Shown piece after piece: positions 20,030 through 29,694 of a DNA stretch of 62,000 nt. The DNA is from Prorocentrum cordatum. Its lineage: Eukaryota > Sar > Dinophyceae > Prorocentrales > Prorocentraceae. The translations under genes were made by a program, and so were the position numbers. Location of the stretch: contig CAUYUJ010014615.1 of the NCBI GenBank assembly GCA_963575745.1, positions 812,699 to 874,698 of the forward strand, given 5' to 3'. How positions within the stretch are numbered: the first letter of the stretch is position 1; the number at the start of each line of letters is the position of its first letter. The notes beneath the pieces are model-generated. The model was not told where the DNA came from. It did no database searches and saw only the letters and a program-made list of their open reading frames with translations.

Positions 20030-21125
20030 TACATGGCACAGCATGGTATCGAAGATCAACGCGTAGCATGACCTAGCATGGCGTGGCGACGCCCCAGGGT
20101 GGGGGGGGGGCTTCTGCGGCCCCCAAAATCAACGAATCGACACCGAATGTGTAATCACGTCCGAAACCATTTTCTAGATTTCGGGGCCTATCTGGAAGGA
20201 CCCAAAATAATGCCGGGGCATGGCACTCGAAATAATGACACCAACGCTGCAGCGGGAGCACGATTCGGAACGAGTGGAAGCGCGCAAATGAGGCCAGCGC
20301 TGCAGCGGGAGCACGATTCGGAAAGAGCGGTAGCCCGAAAATGAGGCCAGCGCTTCAGCGAGAGCACCATTAACAAGAAAAACCAAGCGCGGAAGCGCGG
20401 AAATGAGGACGCGTAGCCTGACATAGCATGGCGTGGCGACGCCCTAAAGTGGGGGGGGGCTTCTGCGGCCAAACAATCGACGAACCGACACCAAATTTGT
20501 TATCACTTCCGAAGATTTTTTCGGGGGGTCATTTTCTAGATGTTGGGCCCTATTTGGAAGGACCGAAAAATATGCCGTGGCATGGCGCTGGAAATGATAA
20601 CGCCAGCGCTGCAGCGGGAGCACGATTCGGAACGAGCGGAAACGCGCAAATGAGGCCAGCGCTGCTGCGGGAGTACGATTCGGAACGAGCGGTAGCCCGA
20701 AAATGAGGCCAGCGCTTCAGCGAGAGCAGCATTAACCAAACATCCAAGCGCGGAAGCGCGGAAATGAGGACACGTAGCCTCACATAGCCTGGCGTGGCGA
20801 CGCCCTAAAGTGGGGGGGGGGGCTTCTGCTGCCAAAAAATCGACGAATCGACACCAAATTTGTTATCACTTCCGATGGTTTTTTCGGGGGGGCATTTTCT
20901 AGATGTTGGGCCCTATTTGGAAGGACCGAAAAATATGCCGTGGCATGGCGCTGGAAATGATAACGCCAGCGCTGCAGCGGGAGCACGATTCGGAACGAGC
21001 GGAAGCGCGCAAATGAGGCCAGCGCTGCAGCGGGAGCACGATTCGGAACGAGCGGTAGCCTGAAAATGAGGCCAGCGCTTCAGCGCAAGCAACATTTTGA
21101 AACAGAAAACCAAGCGAAAACCCAA
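20030..21125 (+). repeat. 350-361-bp higher-order array, three copies
   Basis: The landmark GCGTGGCGACGCC is at 20081, 20431 and 20792. Each unit holds a G run, a block ending TTTTCTAGATNTNGGGCC, then two or three 47-50-bp subunits (AAATGAGGCCAGCGCTGCAG, CGGGAGCACGATTCGGAACG). Copies 1 and 2 keep parallel plus frames of 88 and 92 codons from ATGGCGTGG to AVARK. Copy 3 loses the ATG and shifts frame at a longer G run, so coding is doubted. Confidence 0.9.
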
Positions 21126-21740
21126 CTCCCGGGTATCCTGTGCACAAAACCAGTGCGCGGAGGGGGGCCCGACGTTCCCCGGACACCACCAGGGGAGAGA
21201 GGAGAGGCGTATTCATATGGTGTCCCTGTAGAGGGGAGGGACGAAGAGGGGGGAGGGGAGGAAGAGTGAGGGAGGGGATGGAGGGGGAGAGGGAGGGGAG
21301 GGAGAGGGGGAGAGCGGGGGCGGCAGACTGGGCGACACCGCGACACATCCGAGAGCAATCACCACCGCATCGGGAAGCCGGATCGAGCCGGGCCGCACGG
21401 GCACAGAGCCGAAGAGTCGAACCGGAGCGAGGGACGGCCCTCGCCGCTCGCGTCGCGAGGCAGTTGCGGCGGACGAGCTTTTTCGTCGACTTCGGCCTCT
21501 GGAGGTGCCCGCCTGGCCACGGGAGGATCACAACACGGCTCGGGACGACGAGCGGGCCCTCGGGAACGAGTCGAGGCTTCCTGGGGCCTGGTGTGGACGC
21601 AAGTCAGCGCGTCGGATCTCTGGGGAGAAAGGGGGGAGCGGAGAGGGGGGGGAGAGGGGAAAGGGGAGGAATAGGGGGGAGGTAGAAGGGAGGGAGGGAG
21701 GGAAGGGGCTGGGACCGAGACGTCCCGAAAGTCGGGGATC
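21126..21740. other. Purine-rich spacer with mixed DNA
   Basis: GGGGAGA-type purine tracts lie at about 21230-21345 and 21630-21720. Between them is GC-rich DNA with open frames on both strands. Apart from the small exon candidate at 21190-21225, nothing is called. Confidence 0.4.
21190..21225 (-). CDS. Possible small Tyr/Pro-rich exon
   Basis: After a pyrimidine tract ending CCCTCTACAG|G on the minus strand, 36 nt read TPYEYASPLSP and stop at CCTG|GTGGTG. The segment resembles the candidate at 22002-22031 (YSRYPLSPDA): both carry TCTCCT/CTCTCCCCTG and PLSP. It starts with two nucleotides of a codon, which fits the single nucleotide left by the exon at 44904-45007. Very short, so tentative. 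Confidence 0.25.
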
Positions 21741-21935
21741 CTCTGACCCGGGTCAATCCAGACCCGGGCCAGTCAGGTCTTGCAAAATCCGGCAAGATCC
21801 TGCGCCCAAACCCAAGTCAATGCGAAGGATCCTGCAAGCTCCTGCAGGATCCTGCACCCAAGCCCGGGTCAATGCGACCCTGGCCCTGCACGATCCTGCA
21901 AGATCGGGCGCCCTGGCTGACCCCCGTTTGCACTG
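21740..21935. repeat. Degenerate GATCCTGCA repeat
   Basis: Words GATCCTGCA, CTGCAAGATC and CCGGGTCAATGCGA recur with spacings near 60 bp. Confidence 0.55.
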
Positions 21936-22001
21936 ACCCCCGTCTCAGGGCTCCCGAGAAAGCCTGATGTTTAGTCCCAGATTTTTCCCTCGATGCATGA
22001 C

Positions 22002-22031
22002 AGCATCAGGGGAGAGAGGATAGCGCGAATA
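22002..22031 (-). CDS. Possible small Tyr/Pro-rich exon
   Basis: The minus strand shows CCTTGTCCCCCCACGCAG before 30 nt reading YSRYPLSPDA in phase 0, followed by GATGCT|GTCATG. Including upstream bases the frame reads PPTQYSRYPLSP, sharing PPTQY with the exon at 47469-47554. The evidence is weak because of length. Confidence 0.25.
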
Positions 22032-22204
22032 CTGCGTGGGGGGACAAGGAGGAAGAGGGGGCAGGAAGGGAGGGGGGAGGGAGGAAAAGAGCGAGGCCTC
22101 CAAGGCACTGAGCTTTTCAGCCTCGACGTTTTCTCCGTGTATCCTCGGCCTCGGCCTGCACGCGGGACAACAAGCAAACATTAGCCTGGAGAAGGACCCA
22201 ACCA

Positions 22205-24335
22205 TATGTGAGTGCCGCAGTTGTCAGTATCGTCTTCGGGGGAGCTCCCTATGGGGCCATGAATCGTGTGAGAGATGTGCCAGAATGGGGGTGGAACCGC
22301 ATGCGGCCCCTGCCACTGGGGCCTTCGGTGAGGCTGCCGACGGGGCTACGAAACGTGTGAGGGGTGTGCCGACATGGGTGCGGAACCGCATGCGAACACT
22401 GCCACTGGGGCCTTCGGTGGAGCTCCATGTGGGGCCACGAAACGTGTGAGGGGTGTCAAAATGGAGGTGGAACCGCATGCGAACCCTGCCACTGGGGAAT
22501 TAGGTGGATTTCGCTATTGGCTCACGAGACGCGTGCGGGGTGTGCCGACATGGGGGGTGGAATCGTATGCGAGCCTTGCTACTGGGGCCTTCGGTGGAGC
22601 TCCCTACGGGGCCACGAAGCGTACGAGGAGTATGCCGAAATTAGAAGTGGAACCGCATGCGAACCCTGCCACTGGGGCCTTCGGTGGAGCTCCATATGGG
22701 ACCACGAAGCATGCGAAAGGTGTGCCGACATTGGGGATGGAACCGCATGCGAACCCTGCCACTGGGGCCTAAAATGGAGTCCCATATGGGGCCGCGAAAC
22801 GTGCGAAGGGTGTGCCGAACTTGGGGATGGAACCGCATGCGAACCCTGCCATTGGTCCTTCGGTGGAGCTCCCCATGGGACCACAAAACGTGTGAGGGGT
22901 GTGCCGAAATTAAGGGTGGAACCGTATGCGAACCCTTCCACTGGGGCCTTCGGTGGAGCTCCCCATGGGGCCACGAAACGTGTGAGGGGTGTGCCGAAAT
23001 TGGGGGCACAACCGCATGCGTCCCCTGCCACTGGGGAATTCGGTGGAGCTGCCGACGGGGCTATGAAACGTGTGAGGGGTGTGCCGCAATTCGAAATGGA
23101 AAATGATGCGGACACTGCCACTGGGGCCTTCGGTGGAGCTCCATGTGGGGCCGCGAAACGTGTGAGAGGTGCCGAAATGGGCGTGGAACTGCATACGAAC
23201 CCTGCCACTTGGGCCTTCGGTGGAGCTCCCCATGGGGCCGCGAAACGTGTGAGGGGTGTGCCGACATTGGGGATGGAACCGCATGCGAACCCTGCCACTA
23301 AAGCCTTCGGTGGAGCTCCCCATGGGGCCGCGAAACGTGTGAGGAATGTGCCAAACTGGGGGTGGAACTGCATACGAACCCTGCCACTGGGGCCTTCGGT
23401 GGAGCTCCCCATGGGGCCGCGAAACGTGTGAGGAGTGTGCCGAAATTAGGGGTGGAACCGTATGCGAAACCTGCCACTGGGGCCTTCGGTGGAGCTCCAT
23501 GTGGGGCCACGAAACGTGTGAGGGGTGTGCCGGAATTGGCGGCAGAACCGCATGCGTCCCCTGCCACTGGGGCCTTCGGTGGAGCTCCATGTGGGGCCAC
23601 GAAACGTGTGAGGGGTGTACCGAAATTCGAAATGGAACCACATGCGAACACTGCCACTGGGGCCTTCGGTGGAGCTCCATGTGGGGCCGCGAAACGTGTG
23701 AGGGGTGCCGAAATGGGGGCGGGACCGCATGCGAACCCTGCCACTGGGGCCCTCGGTGGAGCTCCCTATGGGGTCATGAAACGTGTGAGGTGTGTGCTGA
23801 CATGGGGTTGGAACCGCATGCGAACCCTGCCCCTAAAGCATTCGGTGGGGCTGCTTACGGGGCCACGAAACGTGCGACGGGTGTGCCGAAATTGGCGGCA
23901 GAACCGCATGCGAACCCTATAACTGAAGCCTTCGGTGGAGCTCCCCATGGGGCCACGAAACGTGTGACGGGTGTGCCGAAATTGGCGGCAGAACCGCATG
24001 CGAACACTGCCACTGGGGCCTTCGGTGGAGCTCCCTGTGAGGCCACGAAGCCTGTGAGGGGTGTGCCGAAATTGGGGATGGAACCGCATGGGAACCCTGC
24101 CGCTAAAGCCTTCGGTGGAGCTCCCCATGGGGCCACGAAACGTGTGAGGAATGTGCCGAAGTGGGGGTGGAACCGCATGCGAACCCTGCCACGAAAGCCT
24201 CAGGTGGAGCTCTATGCGGGGCCGCGAAACGTGTGAGAGGTGCCGAAATTAGGGGTGGAACCGCATGCGAACCCTGCAATAGGGGCCTTCGGTGGAGCTC
24301 CCCATGGTGCCACGAAACGTGTGATGGGTGCAAAG
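22205..24335 (-). repeat. 90-bp tandem array, about 23 copies
   Basis: The landmark TGCCACTGGGG recurs from 22311 to 24275 at spacings of 87-90 bp, mostly 90. Read on the minus strand the unit is GGAGCTCCACCGAAGGCCCC, AGTGGCAGGGTTCGCATGCG, a TTCCACC/CCCCAATTTCGG linker, then CACACCCCTCACACG and TTTCGTGGCCCCATGG. It is therefore the inverted relative of the 77-bp array at 13 kb with an extra spacer. Because 90 is a multiple of three, up to 355 codons stay open on the plus strand and 277 on the minus. Units of 89 bp break every frame, and five frames are open, so it is judged non-coding. Confidence 0.92.
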
Positions 24336-24383
24336 AATGGAAGGAGGAAGGACGGAAGAGGGGGAGGAGGAAGGAGTGAGTGA

Positions 24384-24440
24384 CGCGGGGCGCTGTCTCT
24401 TCAAAACGAAGACCCAACACCACAGGATGGTTGGGGGAAA
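24384..24440 (-). mobile_element. L0 module, reverse
   Basis: Reverse complement of 9378-9435 (CGCTGTCTCTTCAAAACG, CACAGGATGGTTG). Between it and the 90-bp array lies a pyrimidine tract (minus sense), as at 9.4 kb. Confidence 0.8.
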
Positions 24441-24477
24441 AACGATCCCCAATGGAATGATCGAGAACGCTGTCATC

Positions 24478-24617
24478 GGCGGCGGCGATAAGGACCAATA
24501 GCCCAGGGCTGGCATTACACGTATTCGCCCGGGAGCCTCGCCGAAGACATGGATCACCTGCGACCCTGGATACATGAATTGCTCCCCCTGGGCTATTCGC
24601 CCCCATCGTCGCCTCTG
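24478..24617. mobile_element. Inverted-repeat element, family B, copy 1
   Basis: The ends are inverted: GGCGGCGATAAGGACCAATAG at the left against the reverse of CTATTCGCCCCCATCGTCGCC at the right, with CCCAGGG inside each. The interior (GCATTACACGTATTCGCCC, GAAGACATGGATCA) matches copy 2 at 31345-31490 in the same orientation. No coding capacity. A target-site duplication was not resolved. Confidence 0.75.
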
Positions 24618-24892
24618 GTGTCTGGGGCCCATGTGGGTCTGGCATTGAGACTCAGATGTTGTTCACACGTTCAGGCTGGTGCTCAAGCCTTGACAGAGGG
24701 CGCACAGACGTATGGGTGTTAGTGAACGAGCATCGGGACCAAGAACATGGGACGGGAAACAAATGCAACACCTTCGCACAATTCTTATTATGAACAACGA
24801 AAAGCGGCTTATCTCTTTCCGCTGGCCCATATTGTCGCACCGCTGTCGATTGCCCGAACGATCGTTGTCAATGCGGTGCGGCTGAGCAGGTG
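24618..24892. other. Spacer between inverted L0 copies
   Basis: A lower-GC spacer with no recognised feature. Confidence 0.4.
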
Positions 24893-24946
24893 TTTTTTCT
24901 CAACCCTCCTGCGTTGGGTTCTCGTTTTGAATAGAGCACTGCTCGC
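24893..24946 (+). mobile_element. L0 module, diverged copy
   Basis: TTTTCTCAACCCTCCTGCG, TTGGGTTCTCGTTTTGAA and TAGAGCACTGC match L0 at 9378 and 24384. A pyrimidine tract and then the 102-bp array follow. Confidence 0.65.
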
Positions 24947-24999
24947 GCGAACCTTCCTTTCGTCCCGTCTCTCTCTCCCCCCCTGCCTTTTACCTGGCT

Positions 25000-26275
25000 C
25001 GTCGCTGCGTTTCGAGGGCTGCTGGGGGCTGCGATCTGTGAAACTGTCGCCACTTTCGAAGGCTGCTGGGGGGCCCAGCTCGGTGGGTACCCACGGCGGA
25101 TTCAAATGGGACCTCGCCGTCCCTGGGGGGCTGCGATCTGTGAAACTGTCGCCACTTTCGAGGGCTGCTGGGGGGCCCAGCACAATGGGCACCCACGGCG
25201 GATTCAAATGGGACCTCGCCATCCCTGGGGGGCTGCGATCTGTGAACCTGTCGCCACTTGCGAGGGCTGCTGGGGGGCCCAGCACAGTGGGTACCCACGG
25301 CGGATTCCAATGGGACCTCGCCATCCCTGGGGGGCTGCGATCTGTGAACCTGTCGCCACTTTCGAGGCCTGCTGGGGGGCCCAGCGCAGTGGGTACCCAC
25401 GGCGGATTCAAATGGAACTTCGCCATCCCTGGGGGGCTGCGGTTCGTGAGACTGTCGCCACTTTCGAGGGCTGCTGGGGGGCCCAACACAGTGGGTACCC
25501 ACGGCGGATTCAAATGGGACCTCGCCATCCCTGGGGGGCTGCGATCTGTGAAACTGTCGCCACTTTTGAGGGCTGCTGGGGGGCCCAGCTCGGTGGGTAC
25601 CCACGGCGGATTCAAATGGGACCTCGCCATCCCTGGGGGGCTGCGATCTGTGAAACTGTCGCCACTTTCTTACCTCGCTCGCCGCTGCGTTTCGAGGGCT
25701 GCTGGGGGCTGCGATCTGTGAAACTGTCGCCACTTTCGAGGGCTGCTGAGGGGCCCAGCGCAGTGGGTACTCACCGCGGACTCAAATGGGACCTCGCCAT
25801 CCCTGGGGGGCTGCGATCTGTGAAGCTGTCGCCACTTTCGAGGGGTGCTGGGGGGCCCAGCACAATGGGTACCCACGGCTGATTCAAGTTAGACCTCGCC
25901 ATCCCTGGGGGGCTGCGATCTGTGAACCTGTCGCCACTTTCGAGGGCTGCTGGGGGGCCCAACACAGTGGGTACCCACCGCAGACTCAAATGGAACCTCG
26001 CCATCCCTGGGGGGCTGCGATCTGTGAAACTGTCGCCCCTTTCGAGGGCTGCTGAGGGGCCCAGCACAGTGGGTACTCACCGCAGACTCACTAGACCTCG
26101 CCATCCCTGGGGGGCTGCGATCTGTGAAACTGTCGCCACTTTCGAGGGCTGCTGAGGGGCCCAGCACAGTGGGTACTCACCGCAGACTCAGATTAGACCT
26201 CGCCATCCCTGGGGGGCTGCGATGTGTGAAGCTGTCGCCACTTTCGAGGGCTGCTGAGGGGCACAGCACAATGGG
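25000..26275 (+). repeat. 102-bp satellite array, 12-13 copies
   Basis: The landmark GCGATCTGTGA falls at 25031, 25133, 25235, 25337, 25439, 25541, 25643, 25711, 25813, 25915, 26017, 26117 and 26219, nearly always 102 bp apart. The unit includes ACTGTCGCCACTTTCGAGGG, CTGCTGGGGGGCCCAGC, GTGGGTACCCACGGCGGATT and GACCTCGCCATCCCTGGGG. The array's left edge (CTCGYCGCTGCGTTTCGAGG) reappears inside at about 25675, so a block of about 680 bp was itself duplicated. As 102 is 34 codons, four frames stay open for 247-324 codons (for example GLRSVKLSPLSRAAGGP). With all frames equally open, coding is unlikely. Confidence 0.93.
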
Positions 26276-26640
26276 CTTCCCGCACGTCTTTCTCCTGCTC
26301 TTCGTTCCCGACTCCCCATGTCCTCTTCGAGCCTGTAGTTGTCGCCCCTCGTTCTTGTATGGTTCTCCTGCGCATCTTGCCATTGGCGCGTGTCCCAAGT
26401 AGCTTACATATCAAACAACGGATCCTGCAATTTGATTGTCCGTGCAAGTTTCGGCCAACTCCTCGTTTCCCATGATACAAATGGGTTGGGTACGTCACAA
26501 GGTAATTTCTCGAGGGGGTGCGTGCGGTGCGTTGGAGGTGACGCAGTGCCCGTGGAGTTTGTTTCGGGGGTTCGTCGCAGCCTCCTGCGGTGTTGTCTGG
26601 GCAGTCGCTTTTGGCAGGCTTGTGGGGGTTTCTGGGGAGG
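26276..26640. other. Unique spacer, no gene recognised
   Basis: Mixed composition with an AT-richer patch near 26400-26500. Short frames only. Confidence 0.4.
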
Positions 26641-27190
26641 CCTCGTGACGGCGTTTTGGGGCCTCTTGGGGGTCTCACGGGGCTTCCCGGGGGCCTTTGA
26701 AGGGCCTCTTGGGGCTTCTTGGGGGCCTCCTGGGGGCATGTTGGGGCAGAAAGCTTGAACTGTCCGTTCGGGTGCGCAATCTCGGCCCTCTCTTGGAGCC
26801 ATCTGGGGAGCCTCTTGGACCGTCTTGGAGGCTGCTTGGGCGGTCTTGGGGCCCTCTTGGGCCGTTTTGGGGCCCTCTTCGAAAGCTCTTGAGTCGTTTT
26901 GGGGCGGTCTTGGGAACGGTTTTTGGGCCGTCTGGGAGCGTGGGGAAGCTCAGAAGGCGAGAACGCCGAAGTCCTTCAAACACTAATGGAAAATCGATGA
27001 TTTGTACCCCTTGGGGCCCTCTTGGGACGCCTCTTGGAGGCCTCTTGGGTCCTGATGGGGGCATCTTCGGCCATCTGGAGGCCATCTGGGGCCGTTTTGG
27101 AGCGCTCTTGGCCTCAGGCCGTGGGGCCTGCCACCTATTTGGCGACTCCTTGGGCCGCTCCTGGATCGCTCCAGAGGCCCCCGAGGCCGC
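26640..27190 (-). repeat. GGCCTCTTGG short-unit array
   Basis: About 40 degenerate units of GGGCCTCTTGGGG, the reverse of the CCAAGAGGC array at 6 kb. An AT-rich island at 26953-27006 matches 7063-7116. Confidence 0.8.
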
Positions 27191-27414
27191 GCCCAAAAGA
27201 TCCGGCATCTCTGACGGAACCCTGCCCGGGATCTGCCGGGACCTTCCCGGGGGACGATTCGCTCCAGGACCACCAGGAGCCCGCCACGCGCGAGCGAACT
27301 AGAATTAATCGTTAATTTGTTACTGTGGATCTTATAGCACGCCTCTGGCCCGTGGGGCCGGCGAATTCGATCCTGGTGCTCTTGGAGATGAGGGGTGGCG
27401 GGCGGAGGGGGGAA

Positions 27415-27505
27415 CGCACGACGGAAGGCTTCGCCGCAGTCGACCTCTATAAGGGCCACTTCCTGGCCCCGCGCGCCAAAGAAGGCGATATCCCGGCAGG
27501 ACGGG
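27415..27505 (-). CDS. Possible exon, DIAFFG-type segment
   Basis: The minus strand reads CRDIAFFGARGQEVALIEV then DCGEAFRRAF. A segment near 40.0 kb on the same strand reads DDIAFLGLSGSAGRELVTL. In the shared DIAF the codons differ only at third positions (GAT/GAC, GCC/GCG, TTC/TTT), which favours coding over chance. A GGGGCCAG|G junction inside could also be an acceptor. Boundaries and family are unknown. Confidence 0.3.
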
Positions 27506-27509
27506 TCGA

Positions 27510-27835
27510 GGGGTCCAGCGAGGGTGGAGGGAGGGAGGAGGGAAGGAGGCGCCAGTGCAGGCTCGTGCGGCAGAGCCAGCGTCTGTACCCGGTTGGGCAA
27601 AGCGCGTGAGGCCGTGGCATCTCGCGCTTTGCCGAACTTGGAAGCTCTGACTCACACGAAGACCTTGATGGCTGCAAGCCAGAAGCTGGAAGTCGGAATG
27701 CTGAGGTGGTGTCGGGAGCTGGAGTTATGCGGCTGGGTGCTGGTTGGAAGTCAATCTGGCCAGGTCGAGTAAGTAGGAAATGAAGTGTGGGCGTGTGAAA
27801 CTGGAGGTCGATAGCTGGGGGTAAATGCTGAAGTG
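27510..27835. other. Unresolved stretch
   Basis: One plus frame near 27600-27772 reads ALPNLEALTHTKTLMAA and QKLEVGMLRWCRELELCG before TAA. It looks protein-like but has no clear acceptor, so it is left uncalled. Confidence 0.3.
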
Positions 27836-28335
27836 GCAGCGAGGACAGAGGGAAGGCAAGGAAGAAAAGGGGGAAGGAAGGATGGACAAACCTATACGTC
27901 CGAGCGCGAACGCGGGGAGGCGACGGGGAAGAGCAAGAAGACAAGAAGAGCACGCATCCGAGTACTCACGACTCGACCAGCGAGGCAGCCCAAGAGTGAA
28001 GGGAGGAGGGAAAGAGGAAGGGAGGGGAGAGGGAGAAGGAGAAGGAAGAGGAGGAGGATGAGAAAAAGGAGGAGGGGGAGGAGAAGGAGAAGGGAGGGGA
28101 GGGGAGGAGGAGAAGAAGGGAGGGGAAAGGAGGGGAGGGGGGGGGAGAAGGGAGGGAAGGGGAGGGCAGGGAGGGGGGGAGGAAGGAGGAGAAGTGGGGA
28201 GGAGGGAGGGAGGGACGAGGCAGGAAGGGAAAAGGGAGGGGGGGGGAGGCGGTCTCGGCGGGCACACCAACCTCGCCCTGCCGCCTGGAACCGAAACGGA
28301 TCAGCGGAGGGGGAGAGGGGAGAGTCTGAGAGGGG
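27835..28335. repeat. Long purine tract
   Basis: About 500 bp of GGGA, GGAGG and GAAGG words on the plus strand with a short non-purine break near 27895-27990. An N module follows directly. Confidence 0.85.
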
Positions 28336-28336
28336 G

Positions 28337-28500
28337 AGGGCAAGCTAGGTGCGCTCGCGCCACATTTGACATCCTACCCCTCCCTCTCATCCCTTCCCAT
28401 TGCGCTGAATGTTTCTCCATCCGCGGACGCGTGTCGTAGCCGACCTGGAACTCCACAAGGGACCCCACCTTGTTGTGCAGTCGGCAAAAGGAAACTTGAA
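28337..28500 (+). mobile_element. N module, copy 4
   Basis: The fullest copy: GGGCAAGCTAGGTGCGCTCG, CGCCACATTTGACATCCTAC, CTCTCATCCCTTCCCATTGC, GGACCCCACCTTGTTGTGC and GCAGTCGGCAAAAGG. It aligns with 18358-18512 over its whole length. Confidence 0.78.
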
Positions 28501-28524
28501 AGTCCTGTGCGACCTGGGGGTCCT

Positions 28525-28625
28525 CTGTGGACTGTGAGGCCTGTGGGGCCTGTGAGAGTTGCGACACCTGTGGGACCTGCGGAGGCTGTGGGATCCGTGG
28601 GACCTGTGGTGCCTGGGGGTGCAGG
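28525..28625. repeat. 9-bp TGTGGGACC-type repeat
   Basis: About ten degenerate 9-12-bp units (CCTGTGGGGCCTGTGAGAG and variants). The plus frame gives a CxxC-rich string (CEACGACESCDTCG), interpreted as repeat-driven. Confidence 0.7.
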
Positions 28626-28974
28626 GCGGGGGAGGCGGAGCGGGGGGGAGCGGGAGTCCTCTTTTGTGGGGCTTCGCAGGAAGCCTCAGCGAATGCTTAC
28701 TCGCACGGTCCGAACGCAGAGGGTAAGCGGGGGAAGAGGAAGGGGCGGGGGGAAGGGCGGGGGGAAGGCGAAGGGGCGGGCAGGGAGAGGGGGAACGGAG
28801 AAGGGGGGGAGAGCGGAAGGGGGGTGGTCGCTAAGGTCGCCTGCGCGAGGTGCCAGGCGGACCCCCTGGGCGGAAGGCGCAGCCACGTGCGCCCGCGCGG
28901 TGCATGGAGGGGCGATCGGCCGCCCAAGGGGGAGAAAATAGCGGAGAGGGACATACTCGGCGGCGCGCCCGAGG
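28626..28974. other. GC-rich stretch without a recognised feature
   Basis: Purine-rich and Gly/Arg-coding in several frames. No exon is called. Confidence 0.4.
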
Positions 28975-29125
28975 GGGAAGGCAAAGGGGCTGGCCTTCTA
29001 GGAAGGCTCAGAAGGCCTCCGACCTTCGGAGGGGCGCACTGCGCCTTCTCCGGCGCCTCTCGGGGTCCCTTCGACGGCTGGAGGGCGCCTGAGAAGCTCA
29101 GCCACCTTCCGAGAAGGCCGACTGG
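28975..29125. repeat. CCTTCT-AGAAGG palindrome cluster
   Basis: CCTTCTAGGAAGG, GCCTCCGACCTTCGGAGG and CCTTCCGAGAAGG occur close together. Confidence 0.6.
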
Positions 29126-29377
29126 CCCCCCCTGCCTTCCCCCCTCCCCTGGGCGTGCCTTCCCCCCCCCCCAACACCCCCACCGCGCCACCGCGTCCCT
29201 TCCCGCCTGCTTCGTCCCGCCAGCCCTGGCCTCCCGCCTGCGCGTTTGCCTTCGTCTGCTCGCCTCTCGCTCCCTTTCGCCTCCCTCTCCGCCGCCGCGC
29301 CGCACAGACTGCCGGGAGCCGGCGGCGCCGGAACTCGCAGCAGCTTCACGGAAGGAGTCCCACAGTTTTCGGCTACA

Positions 29378-29546
29378 CGCAAGAGTGACCCTGGGTAAGA
29401 GTGACCTTTGGTGCGCGGCCTTTCGGGGGCCGCGCGGGGACCAAACCTGGGCGCGCAAGCCGCTGCTGCCGCTTCGTTTTCAGCCATCTGAGGACCATCT
29501 GTGCTCGCACCAAAGGTCACTCCGGCGAAGGGTCACTCTTACGTCT
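29378..29546. mobile_element. Inverted-repeat element, family C
   Basis: The left end carries AAGAGTGACC...GTAAGAGTGACCTTTGGTGCG. The right end is its reverse complement in order, GCACCAAAGGTCACTC then GGGTCACTCTTAC. The arms are roughly 35-40 bp around an interior of about 90 bp. The interior word ACCAAACCTGGGCGCGCAAG and the right arm (CACTCCGGCGAAGGG) recur at 58690-58910. Confidence 0.7.
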
Positions 29547-29694
29547 AGTCGAAGTTTCTCTCGAGATACTATGTGCTCATGTGGGATGCGCACGGCCGAA
29601 CCGAACATGCAGCACAAGCATGTCAATGCATATCGATGCCCGAGCGCCCGCCACTCGGCTTTTGTACTGTCGGATCTCAGAGTGCCCGCGTCGC

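Noticed and set aside
24747-25882. Plus and minus frames of 247-324 codons in the 102-bp array
   Set aside because: The unit length is a multiple of three and contains no stop in four frames, so long frames are automatic.
28527-28640. CxxC-rich peptide (CEACGACESCDTCG)
   Set aside because: It is encoded by a 9-bp TGTGGGACC repeat and resembles no ordered metal-binding domain.
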